Translations under genes and position numbers: made by a program
In this document: positions 11,180 to 22,421 of the stretch, piece after piece
How the letters are laid out: each line of letters opens with the position of its first letter
Numbering within the stretch: the stretch's first letter is position 1
The notes under the pieces: model-generated
What the model saw: only the letters and a program-made list of their open reading frames with translations
What the model was told of the DNA's origin: nothing
Databases searched by the model: none
Assembly: GCF_000350225.1 (NCBI RefSeq)
Contig: NW_005179249.1
Coordinates: forward strand, 849,060 to 913,059
DNA from: Chondrus crispus
Taxonomy: Eukaryota > Rhodophyta > Florideophyceae > Gigartinales > Gigartinaceae
Direction: 5' to 3'
Length of the DNA: 64,000 nucleotides

Positions 11180-14044
11180 TTGCTGCCGGCGTCTATTCAC
11201 GTTCTGCTTCCATTCAACCCAGCCACGTACACACTCATCGACGCGACAGCCGATCCTCTCTCAGAATTCCACCGACAGCACATCCCATCCCCCAACACGA
11301 ATCGCCCTCCCCACACAACGACACGAACCGTACTCCCCACGCCCCACGCCTCTCGAGGTACTTCCAAACAGGACAGTGGTGCCTCGCAGAGTGCGTCCCC
11401 GGGTGATTTCAACGAAGAAGAGGTGATCAGCTTGCAGATCGGACACAGGAAAACAACAGGGAGTGATGCGGACAACGAAGTCATCCAAGAAGTCTGCAGT
11501 TCTCGTGAGCTCCTGGACGGCGGATCCTCTCCAGAATCGCAACCTGCACCACTTCCACGAGGTCAGCCAGAACGCGATACGAAGCCGCAAAAACCATCAC
11601 CCAACGGCAAAGAGGGGGAACGGAAAGAGGACGAGGTACGAATTCCCCGTTTGAGAACCCGGAAATATGTGTTTTCGCCAGCCAAGACTCCTTTCCAGCC
11701 GGCCCCAAGATCTAAGTCTACGGCTAATGACAAAGGAGCGCCTTCTTCATCTACAAAGAAGAAAGAAGCGAACACATGTTCTAAAAAGGGGTGTGTGGCC
11801 GCTGAGCTTACCCCCGCGATTGAGGCCCCCGCCACTCAGGTCCCCGCGACTCAGGCTCCCGCTACTCCGGCTGAGGATTGGTACGACTTACAACAGCGTC
11901 GTAACGCGGAACAGGGGTCGAGAGTAATAGAACTGTGCCAGCAGAACGGGGCGGCGCGACGAGAACAACTTCGACGCAATGCGGAGTCAAAAGGGCGCAG
12001 GGAACAGGAGCATGCTGATTTTAACGGCATGAAGATGGACGAGAGACGTGAGCGGTTGCTTTGCGGCGGCAGAACTACGGCGATTCCAAAGCATGTTACC
12101 GCCAGCATCTCGTACCCGAATCCTCTACCACAACCTCCTGCACACAGCGTATTTAATCGCGGCCAACCTGAGAATGACCGACTAGCCTGGCGTGGTCGCG
12201 GTCGCTGCAGGACTAGAGGAGGAAATGGGCCGCGTGGCAGTGGCGGCGGGTCGGGAAGAGGTGGACGAGGTGGTTTGCAAAGAAGAGGCTTTGCCGGGGG
12301 AAGAGGACGTGGAGATTGGGATTGGGGACGAGGAGGGTCGGGAAGGGAAATTGTAAGAGGAAGAGGAAGAGGGGATTGGGGAAGGGGAAGTGGAAGAGGA
12401 CGGGGGATGGGGGATGGGGGAACAATCGCGATTCACCGAGGATGGGTCCTAGAGAATTCAATGGTCCTCCCCGTGGATCATCCTGGGTCCAAGAAGAGCC
12501 GAGGTTTGACGGACGTGGATTTCCAGGCCGGCCGTCTTCGTTCGGTCGATCGCATCCACCACTATCTCAGAACCGAAGTCCTCCCTCTCCACGTGGGCGT
12601 AGAGGGTGGTGGAGAAACGTGCAGCCGAGGTTCCCGAAAAGTGATAATTACAATCGGGGACCTACTGTTCGGTTCAATGATAACATTCATGGTGGTGGGC
12701 AGGGTAATTCCGTGGCGACAACTTTGGTCCTCCAGGGAACTACCGCGGTCCTGACCGAAGCGGACTTGAGCCTCCGTTTTTCCCTCCGCGCCCGCGAACA
12801 CCACCGCAACATGAGAACTGGTTGCCTCAAGGCGGGAACCTGACCCCGTCTCGTTTGCCTCCCCTACCACAAACAAAAGGGGGAGGTGAACCCGCACGGA
12901 CGGAGACAGCCCCGCCGATAAGAGATGAGGGTAATGCAGGGGCAGTACGTAAGGCAAAGGGGAAGAGGAAGAAGCGAAAGGGGCGCATGAAGAAGAGCAA
13001 ATAGGATGATAGTGATTCCACCTCGTCTTCGGACTCCGACAGTAGCGATGAAAACTCGCGGAGGTGGCGTAACCACCGTCGAAAGAAAGATAGACGGAGG
13101 AAGAGACGCGAGCGAGAAAGCAGCAGTGAGGATAAATCTCCGCCGCGTCGAAAGAAAACATCGCGACGCGGAGGTAAGAAAAGGGGAAGGAAAATAAGGC
13201 GGGGTATGGAACTGTCCTCGGATTCATCAACCAGTGAGGATGAGTCTCAATCATCACGGGACCACCGCGGGAGAAGACGTTCTCCAGCTCGAGATCTGCC
13301 TGGTGGACCTGCTCGTCGGCTTCAATTGGGGACTGTCCGTGAAGCTCACGACGAGCAGAAGAGCGGAAGGGCAAGTCGTCCGATTGGTGACGTGCGCAGG
13401 TTGGGGAAGAAGAATCGCTTGGATCCTTCGAGGAACCCTGCGTCTTTCAACCGCGTTTTGCAGAGTGTGCCCCACCCCGGGTTTGACAAGAAACGCGCGC
13501 GTAGATTGTTGAAAGGCATAATGCGAAGGAGAGGGCGGCGGATGGACATGATGGCGATGCAGGCTGCAAGTGGCACTGCGATGCCGGACTACTACAACGG
13601 CGCAGAGCCCGTTGAGGACTTTGTCAGCGTCTACGCAGACAGGGGGAACAAGGGCTTCGCTACCTTTGTGGATAAGATGTTGGAACACGGGTATAAGACG
13701 GAAAAGGTGTGGCCTTCTGGCCTTCGGATCTGCATTGGCAAGTAACGCGGTTTGAGGAGATGGGGATGAGCGCGACTGCGTCTGCGCTGAGAGAGATGTC
13801 GCGGTTGTTGGTGACTGGCAACGACACAGACTTTGCCGAGGGGTTCCACATAAGGAAACAACTGGCAGAATGTTTTTTGTCTTGGACACCCGGAAGATGC
13901 ATCATTTCTTCCGCGATATCCTCGTCGAGGATGCTGAGGAGTACGCCGAAGCGTTTTACTCAGCAGAAGATGATGAGGACGAGGACGACTGGAAGCGCGG
14001 AAAGCGTCGTCGACATTAAAATGGTGCCGTGTCGTAACGTACAA
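11180..14044 (+). pseudogene. RGG/RS-rich Gag-like reading frame, frameshifted
   Basis: Coding-like plus-strand sequence runs through three successive frames. A first part (to about 12440) has acidic/proline-rich sequence, VPATQAPATPAEDWYD, a charged helix and a Gly/Arg region of RGRG and GGRG repeats. A second part (to about 12700) has GPPRGSSW and FPKSDNYNRGP. A third part has a Ser/Asp acidic patch, an Arg/Ser patch and then a globular helical segment (13400-13720) with NRVLQSVPHPGFDKKRARRL and FATFVDKMLEHGYKTEKV. Another shift near 13710 leads to MSATASALREMSRLL and an acidic tail ending near 14020. No ATG fits the start (the frame opens at a TTG near 11180). An RNA-binding arginine-rich region plus a helical domain suggests a retroelement Gag or a phased nucleic-acid binder. 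No family is recognised. Confidence 0.45.
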
Positions 14045-14541
14045 TGGTTTTGCGAAGGATCGTAGATTACTGAAAGATTCCTAACTGCTCAGTTCAGACC
14101 TAACTTAGGTGCATTCTTAACGTTCAACGGAGGCTGCTCAGATATTAACTACTAAATGAGTTACAGTGGCCCCGGAAGTTGCGCTCAGCGCAGCAGCCTG
14201 CTCAAAGTACATTGAGAAATTAGTACACAGACTGAAATGTATGTCCATTCATTTATCACTCAGCATGGCACTCCAATGTCAATCTGCGCACCACTATAAT
14301 AGTAGAAGGGAGGTGGCAAGGTCATCAGCCGTGAATGATTAATGATGAATGACCCTCCCATCGTGGCAAGGTGTTCCATTCTTGTTCAACTTCAAAAAGA
14401 CTTAGTGAAAAATTGAAGCAAATGGTACAGGAAAAATTCAGAATTTTTGAGCTCCCAGGCAGGCCTGAAGGGACCAAAATTAGGCAGCACCCTTCAAAAA
14501 GACCTCTGTGGGAGGTGTCCCGTCACTTTATGTACAAGATC
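14045..14541. other. Non-coding spacer
   Basis: No frame of note and no inverted repeat that I could pair with the far side of the MULE were seen. Confidence 0.5.
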
Positions 14542-17500
14542 TTACTGCGTTCCATTCTGGGTATCGTAGTACGGCAACTGCCAAAGCGGACCCATCATCG
14601 CTGGAGACTGCACCGGCACAACGGCGGTGGAGTGCTGTTGTGTAAACGCTGGTTGAGACGCTGATTGAGTCGCTGGTTGAGTCGCTGGTTGAGCCGCAGC
14701 GAGATTATCTTGAGTCGCAGGTGGGTTACCTTGGTCTCCTTTCTCTGCGCCACCCTTCCCCCGCTTCTTGCCACGCTTCTCTGTCCAAGACCGCGCCCTC
14801 TTCTTGGTTCCTCTTCCTTTCATCCTTCCCTGATTAGAGTTCCTAATCCCCAGGGCAGCGGCTTCCTCCAACCACACGTCCCGAGGCTCTCTACTATCTC
14901 CCTGTTCTGCCTCTAACGTGGCAGCGACGCTGCGTACTACACCGACGATATCGACATCTTCAGTTTCGGTGTTTCTATTGACTTCCCTGCAAAGTAGCTG
15001 CATCATTCGATCCATTTTCTTCATCGCCGTGATTCCTTTCGACACTATGCAGAGATGCACCTTGTTCCACGCGGCCCGCCCGTTACAAAAATATCGAGAT
15101 GCTAAACGGGCGGTGCGTGCTGTCTTTGCGAGGTCCTGTTCGCCATCCTCACAGTATCGATCTTTCTCGTCGCCTTCCCCTGCTGCATCTTCGCCGTCAC
15201 CCTGCCGCAGAGCAACAATGTCCTCCTCCTGCCACCCCTCGCCATCTTTTCTCCAGTACAGGTGAAACATGGCGTGAAGAGGATACTTGCCTGGAAGAGA
15301 AACATGTTCCGGGAGACCTGATACTTCTCCGGCTGTATACAATGTGCCGACGCGCACAGCATGGCGACAGGGAAGGCCTGTCGAGAGAGACCAGGAGCAC
15401 GAACAGAGGCCTGATACGAACGGTTCGTCTGGCATCTGGATGGGACATATAACGCGGTGGATTCTAACTTCACCGTCAGTTGGGGGCTCTTCCGCAAACA
15501 CTGCGAACTCTACGCAACCACCCCAGCGCTCATGTTCAATATAGGTTCTACTGCGAATACGATAACGCGGCGCCGACTCCACTGAGTGGCTGAAGAAGTA
15601 TTGAAGGGCACTCGGCATAAGGTCTTCGGCCACACGTTCCCAGACTTCTTTTCCGTATCCCAACTGTAGTGCGATCATCTTACTGCGTTTGTCCTTGAAC
15701 TTGTCGCATTTCTCAGAAAGTGCTCTCTCAACCTGCTTCTTACTGTAGTACCTTTGCATCTCTTCAGGAATGCGTGTCATTCTGATTTCCCGTCTCATTA
15801 CCACGCGTTTGTAGGCGGAGTTTGCGGACTCTGAGTACCCGACCCCTGAAAGAAGAATCGGGGCCCACATGTCGATCGGTTGAAGCACTTCACAACCATC
15901 TCAGGGTTGAAGTAGTACAAGCTGGAGTACCACCTCGGATACTCTCTGTTCGCGAAGTACTTCTTGTCGAATTTCTCTCTTCGTCTCGCGAACTCTGTGG
16001 GGCTGTTGCTGGCTCTTAACCGATATAGGTCCCCTGACATCAGCTCCGCAACATCAGGCCTCCCCTGCACCTTCGCGTCGCTCGCTGTGTTCTTCAGTTG
16101 ATTTTGGTTAAGATGCCAGTCATCTAGGATGACAAGAGCGTCCGGAATGACATCCTTTATCGCGCCAATGATAGCGAAATCTTGATCGCAGGTCCACAAT
16201 CGCGGCGACACTCCCATACATTCCACGAACTGCCAAATGAACCATGCGAACCCTTCGGAGTCTTCTGAAGGAATGAATCCCATGAAGTACAGGCATAGAG
16301 CACCATTGTTCGTCCTACCACAAATGTTCACTAAAGAAATGTTGTAGCAGTTTGCCAATACCTTCGCATCAATGGAAACTCCCGGAACGACACTGTACTT
16401 CATGAAATCTTCCCTCCATTCCGGGAAGGACAAACACACAGAATGTAGAGTATGCTTGTCGACCACACGCGTCTTTGCAAAAATGTCAGGCAGTGTGTTC
16501 ACGTATTCTAGCAGTTTTTCGATCAGTAGTTGACAATCACGCTCTGCTGGATGGTTCTTCCGCAGCTGCCATCGCAGTTTTCGAGCTATGGCATGACGAT
16601 TCAAATGAAATCCATATTTATCTTCCAAATGTCGAACGATGTTCTCAGTACGGACCAGAGACTTACGCTTCATGTCCAAGGCCTCTTTCATCATCGCGGG
16701 GGGAGTATACTTTCATCAAATTTCCACAGGGAAGATGGTTGTGCCACGCCTCTGCAAACCTCACAGAATAGATCTTTTCTAGATCCTCCGCGGCATCTAG
16801 TTCGTCCTGTGTACCTCTGAAAAAGACGTCTGCACCAGTCAACACTGTGAACTTGAAGCGACAGTTCAACTTCAGTTTCAGTTCTTTACCACGTGAACAA
16901 ACGAAGTCGGCTTTCAAAAGCTGCTGTCGACCCTTTCCAGCAAGGCCATCGCTGTCATGTGCGTAGGTTGACCTCCGAATCTTCATGCTATATCCAAAGC
17001 ACTCCAAGATGTGCTTCAGTTCCCGTACTATATCGCGACCCTCCATGGATATATCTACCGATTGCAAGTATCCGTAAATAGAGTCCGTCATCTGTACTCG
17101 AACCCCGTCTTGACCCTCTGCGGACTGCGGTTCCCCCTGTCGCGGCAGCACCTCCGCTTCCAACCCGGGATGTTTTGCCGACACTGTCACAACCAAATCT
17201 TCATCCTCTCGGTTCTCAGCACGGGGTGTGATGGCAATTGCGTTCGGTCCATCTCTTTCTTCAGATCGCCAGGGACAATCTGTCCCGCCTCTACCTAAGT
17301 TGGTGGAAGGGCTGCCCTTTTCACTGGCCAGTTCACCTATGTCAGACACCACGAGACCGGAGAATGCCTCAAACTCCCTGGCAATACCAGCATAACGGGA
17401 GCTCAGGCTGTCCTTCATTCGTACCAACCGGCTCCTGATATCTGAGTCATGCACAGCGTCATCCTGCACGTGGTTATGCGTTGAAAGAAACCGCATTTCC

Positions 17501-17972
17501 CATACATGATCTGACCTGCGCAACTGCGCAATCAATCTCGCTTGACATTTTTCGTACCGCTTCGATCGAAGCGGTCCGAAGAAATCTACGCCAGACTCGA
17601 GTCTGGCGTAGATTTCTTCGGACCTTTATACCGGCGACATCGGAGACGGACGCGAATAATCCATTCCATCTTCACGTAGTCCTTCACGAAGGGAAGACCC
17701 AGAATGTGACCCTCTTTCATCACAATATACACATACGAAAAGAAGTTGGAGGCCATTAGCACTTTCTCCGGAGCGGCAGTATTTGTACTGCTTAGATATA
17801 CATGCCGATCAGGAGGCTCAATGACTTGTGCGAGCAGCACCGATAGCGCACTGGTCGTTTCCTCAGAGTTCGGAGGTACCTCGGGTGGTAGTATCACAGT
17901 GTCCAACTGGATAACGTCGCCAAACCCATCCTTTCCGTCGTTGCTAGAAGGAGTAACCAGACATCTAACCAT
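14542..17972 (-). pseudogene. MULE (Mutator-like) transposase, FAR1/SWIM type
   Basis: Minus-strand coding sequence starts at the ATG at 17970-17972. Order: a FAR1/FLYWCH-like zinc finger split around the palindrome at 17573-17624 (RLRCRRYKG, then KCQARLIAQL, then STHNHVQDD); a second such finger (DFVCSRGKELKLKLNCRF to WHNHLP); a MULE RNase H-like domain with SIDAK, WTCDQDFAI and DDWHLNQN as the D, D and C/H-type motifs; then a SWIM zinc finger (CSCSWSLSTGLPCRHAVRV); and a Lys/Gln-rich tail of TQPATQSASQ repeats. Breaks: the palindrome introduces a stop; a one-base change in a C run near 16705 shifts the frame; another shift is near 15885. Intact length would be near 1100 residues. A protease gene follows upstream at 17984-18763, as in KI-type MULEs. 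Confidence 0.85.
17573..17624. repeat. 52-bp perfect palindrome inside zinc-finger coding
   Basis: Bases 17573-17598 (starting GGTCCGAAGAAATCTACGCC) and 17599-17624 are exact reverse complements with no spacer. A second perfect palindrome, ACCGCTTCGATCGAAGCGGT, overlaps its left end at 17556-17575. Read on the minus strand, the first arm continues the coding frame out of CRRYKG and the second arm creates a stop, so the palindrome looks like an inverted duplication of coding sequence within the MULE zinc finger. Confidence 0.9.
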
Positions 17973-17983
17973 CGGGCGGGGGT

Positions 17984-18763
17984 TTAAACATTCTGTACAT
18001 GCCGAGTATATCCCCTCTGTTTTACGCTGGGGCGCACTTCCGTCAACAGACGCGGTATCTTCGCTAGTAATGCAGAGATCATCATGGCGGCGTAGATGCT
18101 CCCTACGAGAGGGAAGACGTACATTTCAACCGACGCATTCATAACTTCTATTTTTCCGTCTCGCTCAATCCTCATGTCGTTACAGACTGCAGGAATAACA
18201 GAAGAGGGCTCAGCAGGGCGCTGCATAATGGAATCGACAAACTTCTCAAAGCAAAACGTGCTATACCGCTCCGTAAGAACGGAGGAGTAAGTAGAATACA
18301 GACCAGGTACATCTATACCTGTGGATGACCCCTCGCAAAATGTCGAGAACGCCGCAATGACATAGAAGCCACAACTATGCATGTCTTGCTGCTTCTGGAA
18401 CTGTAGAACGGAAGACATGTAGTTTCTGTTGTCAATACTAATCGAGGTCCCTCGAAACAACAGCAGTAATACTGAGCGAAAAAGCGGTATCAGGCCCTTC
18501 GGAGGGTTCCAACCCAAACTGTCCCCCCAGAATATTGTGGCCTCTCTTTTCTCGGCATTGGGAATTACGCATAACATTCCCCAATGGTTCCCGAGGTGTA
18601 TGAGAATGGCAATTGTAGACATGTAGGCAAATTTTGCTGTTAGCTCTCGGAGGCAGTTGTATCCTGTCCAATATAAAACAATAGACTCCTGGGAGCCCTT
18701 CCTTGCCTCTTCGAAGTAGGTAGCCTGTGCGCGAAGTAGAAATCCAACGCGGCATGATCCCAA
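17984..18763 (-). CDS. Ulp1-like (C48) protease associated with the MULE
   Basis: The frame of about 260 codons opens at a TTG near 18763 and has no convincing ATG, so the N-terminus is either missing or in an upstream piece (a second frame, 18766-18969, overlaps its 5' end). It carries the C48 catalytic set: His in NHWGMLCVIPN (about residue 60), Asp in WGDSLGW (81), Gln in FQKQQDMHS (about 125) and Cys in SCGFYVI (131). Family knowledge: these enzymes process SUMO or related modifiers, and C48 domains are carried by some MULEs (KI group) and other transposons. It points the same way as the transposase and is 12 bp from it. The catalytic residues look intact, but the missing start and the decayed neighbour suggest it is not functional. 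Confidence 0.75.
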   Translation of the reverse strand: MGSCRVGFLLRAQATYFEEARKGSQESIVLYWTGYNCLRELTAKFAYMSTIAILIHLGNHWGMLCVIPNAEKREATIFWGDSLGWNPPKGLIPLFRSVLLLLFRGTSISIDNRNYMSSVLQFQKQQDMHSCGFYVIAAFSTFCEGSSTGIDVPGLYSTYSSVLTERYSTFCFEKFVDSIMQRPAEPSSVIPAVCNDMRIERDGKIEVMNASVEMYVFPLVGSIYAAMMISALLAKIPRLLTEVRPSVKQRGYTRHVQNV

Positions 18764-19351
18764 AGCTACACCTCGTTTCGGGGTCGAGCTGTTATGCCAG
18801 CATTGATCAGGAAGTTGTCGCTTTGGTCACCAGGGTTTACGTATTTTGTCCACTCTCCGGTGAAGCCTTTAACAAGGGATGAAGCGTAGTATGTTATAAT
18901 TCCAGTCATTTTGGCCTTACAAGCCGCTTCTCCCGCACGTTTGGCAGGTTTTTGGAGCAAGCGATACAATCTCAGAAGTCATCGTCGAGATATCACTCGC
19001 TGTCATGGTTGTTGCGCGTATTGGTAGTAAAAACAAAGCGTTCAAAAACCGCGCAGCAATAGAGATTCCTGTACCTCGATGGGTTCACAAGGAATTGGTT
19101 GAGATCCAGCGTTAGCGGAAGCGTGGAATCGTGGAAGCGCAGTTGATGTAAAGCAGAAGTGAAGCATTTCTGTACCTCAGGGGCCACAACAACTTGACGC
19201 ACTAAGTCATTTTGTGCAATAGGTTGGGATGAGAGCTGATGGGATTTGGAAATGAGGTTGGAGTACTGGTGTCGGCTTGGTTAGCTGAAGGAGAAAGAGG
19301 CGGGATCGGGGTCATGTCAGGGTAATATCGTCGGAGTGGTATCGATCGGAA
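18764..19351. other. Spacer between protease frame and dispersed repeat
   Basis: Minus-strand frames at 18766-18969 and 18993-19202 have moderately protein-like composition (for example TLPLTLDLNQFLVNPSRYR) and could be the lost N-terminus of the C48 protein or an additional MULE exon. I cannot assign them. Confidence 0.35.
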
Positions 19352-19475
19352 ATGGAAAACAAAAATTGGGGCAAATAACCAAATCGCTGGGCACACCCAT
19401 GATTTGATTCCTCGCCTCAGTTGCGCGGCGATCCGCGCCCATTTCAAAAAGCCGCCAATTTGTGTTGGTTTCAAT
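19352..19475 (-). repeat. Dispersed repeat, inverted copy, distal part
   Basis: Reading the minus strand from 19475, this matches the last ~120 bp of the repeat at 10464-11043 (from about 10926). It is cut off from the rest of the repeat (21479-21951) by the Harbinger insertion. Confidence 0.85.
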
Positions 19476-21478
19476 GGGTCTTTCTCGCAAAGACTGGGAA
19501 ACTACGCAATGACGGGTGAGGTGTATATTGTTTGATTGGCATCAGATGGGACTAACGCTTACAATGCGCGACTGAAAATTTGGCAATTAATTAGCACAAT
19601 TTATAGCCATTTATTTTTCGGGTTGGAAGTGATTCATTACAGAACTATTCAATGGCACTGTAGTCACTGCCTCATATATCAGCATCGGGGTCGCGATCTG
19701 GCATTCCAGCTCTGTGCAACCGCAGGGACATGCGCCTCGCACGCTTCCGACGATAGCGCTCCTGGGACTGCCGTCGGCGCTCTACTTGTTCCACACCGAT
19801 GTGCAGCTGGCGATTTTTCACACGCTGATATCGATCCATGTTTTCCTGCCGAAGTGGATGCCAAGTAATGTGCAAATTAGTCAGCGCAGCACATAGCTGA
19901 AAAATAGTATCGTAGCTGCTCTCAGACCACTTCCATTTGCTGGAGACAACCGCCCATAGACCACACGCCCTACCGAACCAGTTATCTACAATTATCCTGT
20001 CTGACGAGATTTTCCTGTTAAACTGCTCGTCATCGACCGACAGACAGGCATTCTGCGGTTTCTTTTTTGGGCTGACTAAGCGAACAATCTCTGCTCCGCC
20101 CTGGTACCCCTTGTCGGCCAAAATCGCCCATTGCCTTGGATACTCACCTGCCAACAATCCAAGATCTGTTACATGTCTGTCACTTCTCGCCTTCCTCACA
20201 TTCACGTCATGAAAAGCCCTGTTTTCTTTAAACATTTCAAGGTCTGACACTGACCCGGGCACGTGCTCTGAACAGCCGATAGCTAAGCCATTTGGGAGAA
20301 CTGAAACCTCCACCTTGTAGCCGTAGAGCTTATGTTTTCCGGAGCAAAACTTTTTTCCCTCCTGCATGTTGCCACTAGGCCGGTTGCACATATGAAAAGT
20401 GACATTTACAGCGTAGCGAGCGAACGAAAAGTGCTTGAAAGTAGACTTTTCTTTCAGCATTTCAGTCATGGAGTACAGCTCTCCATTTTGAGCGACAAGT
20501 GTATCATACAGGTGCGTAGAAAGCGTGTTCACGAAGCGCATTATGAGTCTTTCGAAGGTGGGACCCTTCAGGGAAAAGAGATTTGCCAACAAATCCCACT
20601 GCCCGCCGTGTTTTAGGGTAGTGAGCGTCATAAACAAGACGTCCTTTGCCGAATGTGGTGACTTGCGCCCTCGACCACAATTGTAGTGGGTTGTGATAAA
20701 ATCTCTGTAGTTTGCCCAAATGATTGTGAACTCCTCTGGATCAAAATTGATCATGGTGACAATTGCTCGCCCTCCGCCGCGCTCGTAGAACCGATCAAAG
20801 ATCGGGCTGTCAGAGTCGCTTTCTTCATCTGAATCGGAGACGTCAGGCTGAACTGAGAATTTCTCAAGCTCGTTCTGACGCTCCACTGCAGCGTCAGCAA
20901 GAATTTGCAGAGCGTTGGCGGCGTCAGCTGAGGAATAATTCTGCATGTCGGTGTGCCGCAGTCAAGAGAGCAGAGGCCGGAACAGATCAGAGGGGCAGGA
21001 GGGGGACAGAGGAGCGGGTCGGCGTTGCAGGGGGGATGGGGAGGCAGATCGTGGCAGAGAGAGGGGGGTGGAGGAGCGGATCGGGGGAGCGAGTATGGGG
21101 TGGAGGAGCAGGTCGGAGGGGCAGATGACAGATGGAGGAGCATGTGGGAGGGGCGGGTTTGGGGATTGTGGAGTGGATTGGGGGCCAGGGGGGTGTGGCG
21201 GCTCCGATACGAGCGAAGCGGTTGTGTTATTGTAGAAAGACTTGGGCATTTGACAAAAGCCTCGGTCAGGGAATGGGGTGGCCTGAGGCTGCTCAATCAC
21301 AATAAGCTCATGAAGCTACCACGTAATTGTGGTCGTGCTGCCCCTTGCTGTAGAATAGCTGCGTACTGAATTATGGCACTGTAAATATGTACTGTTGGAA
21401 ACATATCCAATTGTGGATGTATTTTATTGATGATGATTGATTCTTACGGCTTATACCCCACAACTACGTGGAGGGCCT
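19476..21478 (-). mobile_element. PIF/Harbinger-type DNA transposon inserted in a repeat
   Basis: The boundaries come from comparison with the uninterrupted repeat at 10464-11043. The left flank ends ...TTCAATG and the right flank begins AATGAGC, whereas the empty copy reads GCTCATTGAAAC on the other strand, giving a 3-4 bp target duplication (AAT or AATG). The ends are imperfect inverted repeats, GGGTCTTTCTCGCAA against AGGCCCTCCACGTAG, with most differences transitions. Length is about 2.0 kb. It contains one transposase frame on the minus strand and a G-rich minisatellite (20980-21180) upstream of it. A 3-bp duplication fits PIF/Harbinger. Confidence 0.85.
19672..20946 (-). CDS. Harbinger-type DDE_Tnp_4 transposase, active site altered
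   Basis: A single uninterrupted frame of 424 residues runs from the ATG at 20944-20946. The N-terminus is acidic (SDSDEESDSDS). The nuclease domain has NRPSGNMQEGKKF, SGKHKLYGYKVEVSVLPNGL, PGSVSDLEMF, ILADKGYQGG and IIVDNWFGR. In this family the first catalytic Asp usually sits in a DVTF-like strand; here it reads AVNVTF, with Asn in that place. The final Glu in a VEN.FGR motif is Asp here (IVDNWFGR). So two of the three DDE positions appear substituted, and the protein is probably inactive although the frame is open. The tail is Arg-rich. No second (Myb/SANT) gene typical of Harbinger is seen inside the element. Confidence 0.85.
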   Translation of the reverse strand: MQNYSSADAANALQILADAAVERQNELEKFSVQPDVSDSDEESDSDSPIFDRFYERGGGRAIVTMINFDPEEFTIIWANYRDFITTHYNCGRGRKSPHSAKDVLFMTLTTLKHGGQWDLLANLFSLKGPTFERLIMRFVNTLSTHLYDTLVAQNGELYSMTEMLKEKSTFKHFSFARYAVNVTFHMCNRPSGNMQEGKKFCSGKHKLYGYKVEVSVLPNGLAIGCSEHVPGSVSDLEMFKENRAFHDVNVRKARSDRHVTDLGLLAGEYPRQWAILADKGYQGGAEIVRLVSPKKKPQNACLSVDDEQFNRKISSDRIIVDNWFGRACGLWAVVSSKWKWSESSYDTIFQLCAALTNLHITWHPLRQENMDRYQRVKNRQLHIGVEQVERRRQSQERYRRKRARRMSLRLHRAGMPDRDPDADI

Positions 21479-21951
21479 AATGAGCTAATCGTTACAGCCT
21501 GAATCATTATTTTATTCCCAGTTGTGCACTCGTGTAATGCTTGTCTATTCCCATGTTGACCGTGTTTCAAGTTTTTGTTTGGTTCCAACATGAACCCTTG
21601 ATTGCGACCCTGTTTTGGTCGTTTCCTTGGTTGGTGGGCGTGTGCAGCAGGTACCCCCGTAAACAGGGTCATTCGGGGCGCCTTGCTGTGTTCCCTGCGC
21701 CGTGGCGCGTGCCGGTATTGTAGCCAATAGGAGTAAAGCATTTGCAACCAATGGGCGACCAGCGCCCTTCGTGACCTTATTTTTTGGGCCAAAGTGGGGC
21801 ACCCCCCTCCAAATGAGCTGCAAACGAAGGTGTGGGGCCCCCGCCATTTCATTGGCTATCAACCGGGGCACCCCCCCTACAACAATTTATTTATGAAAGC
21901 CATTCTACCCTTTCTACCCGACGGTAGAATGTCACTATACCGTTCACAGGA
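21479..21951 (-). repeat. Dispersed repeat, inverted copy, proximal part
   Basis: The reverse complement matches 10464-10926 with high identity, including CATTCTACCGTCGGGTAGAA and the CCCCGGTTGATAGCC block. It ends at 21479 exactly where the Harbinger element begins. Confidence 0.85.
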
Positions 21952-22421
21952 GGTCCTGGTGTGTACTGTAGCTACACTGTAGCTATGTAGTGTCTATTCG
22001 ACCAAGCGTTATCATAACATACAAATCGGCGAAGTTTAATTCATTCAACTTTGATGTCAAAGGTTTCTATTTTTCTTTGGTAGATTAGAGAGTTTACGAA
22101 GCACAATTTTGAGACAAAATCAATGACTCTTTTTAATTTTTTTCTGAGGTTGGAACCGAATAGAAAACACTGAAGGCCAGGTTTCTATGCTACTAGTATA
22201 AAATTAGCTTAAAGAAAATGCTTACTGTAGACTGACTTCTTCTTTTGAACACCTCTATGTGTACCAATGAGTTGGTTTTCGCTAGAATCGACAACTGCGT
22301 GCTTTACCTGTAGTGATAGCCTTCTGGTTACAAAACACAGAAGTGAAATCGCGTGTTGCGTTGTCTAGAAAAAATAAAACAACTTTCGTCCTCATATGGT
22401 GAGGACTTACGGTCCGAATCA
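21952..22421. other. AT-rich non-coding spacer
   Basis: No frame or repeat of note. A CTCATATGGTGAG word near 22390 resembles the palindromes of the adjoining fold-back element. Confidence 0.5.
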
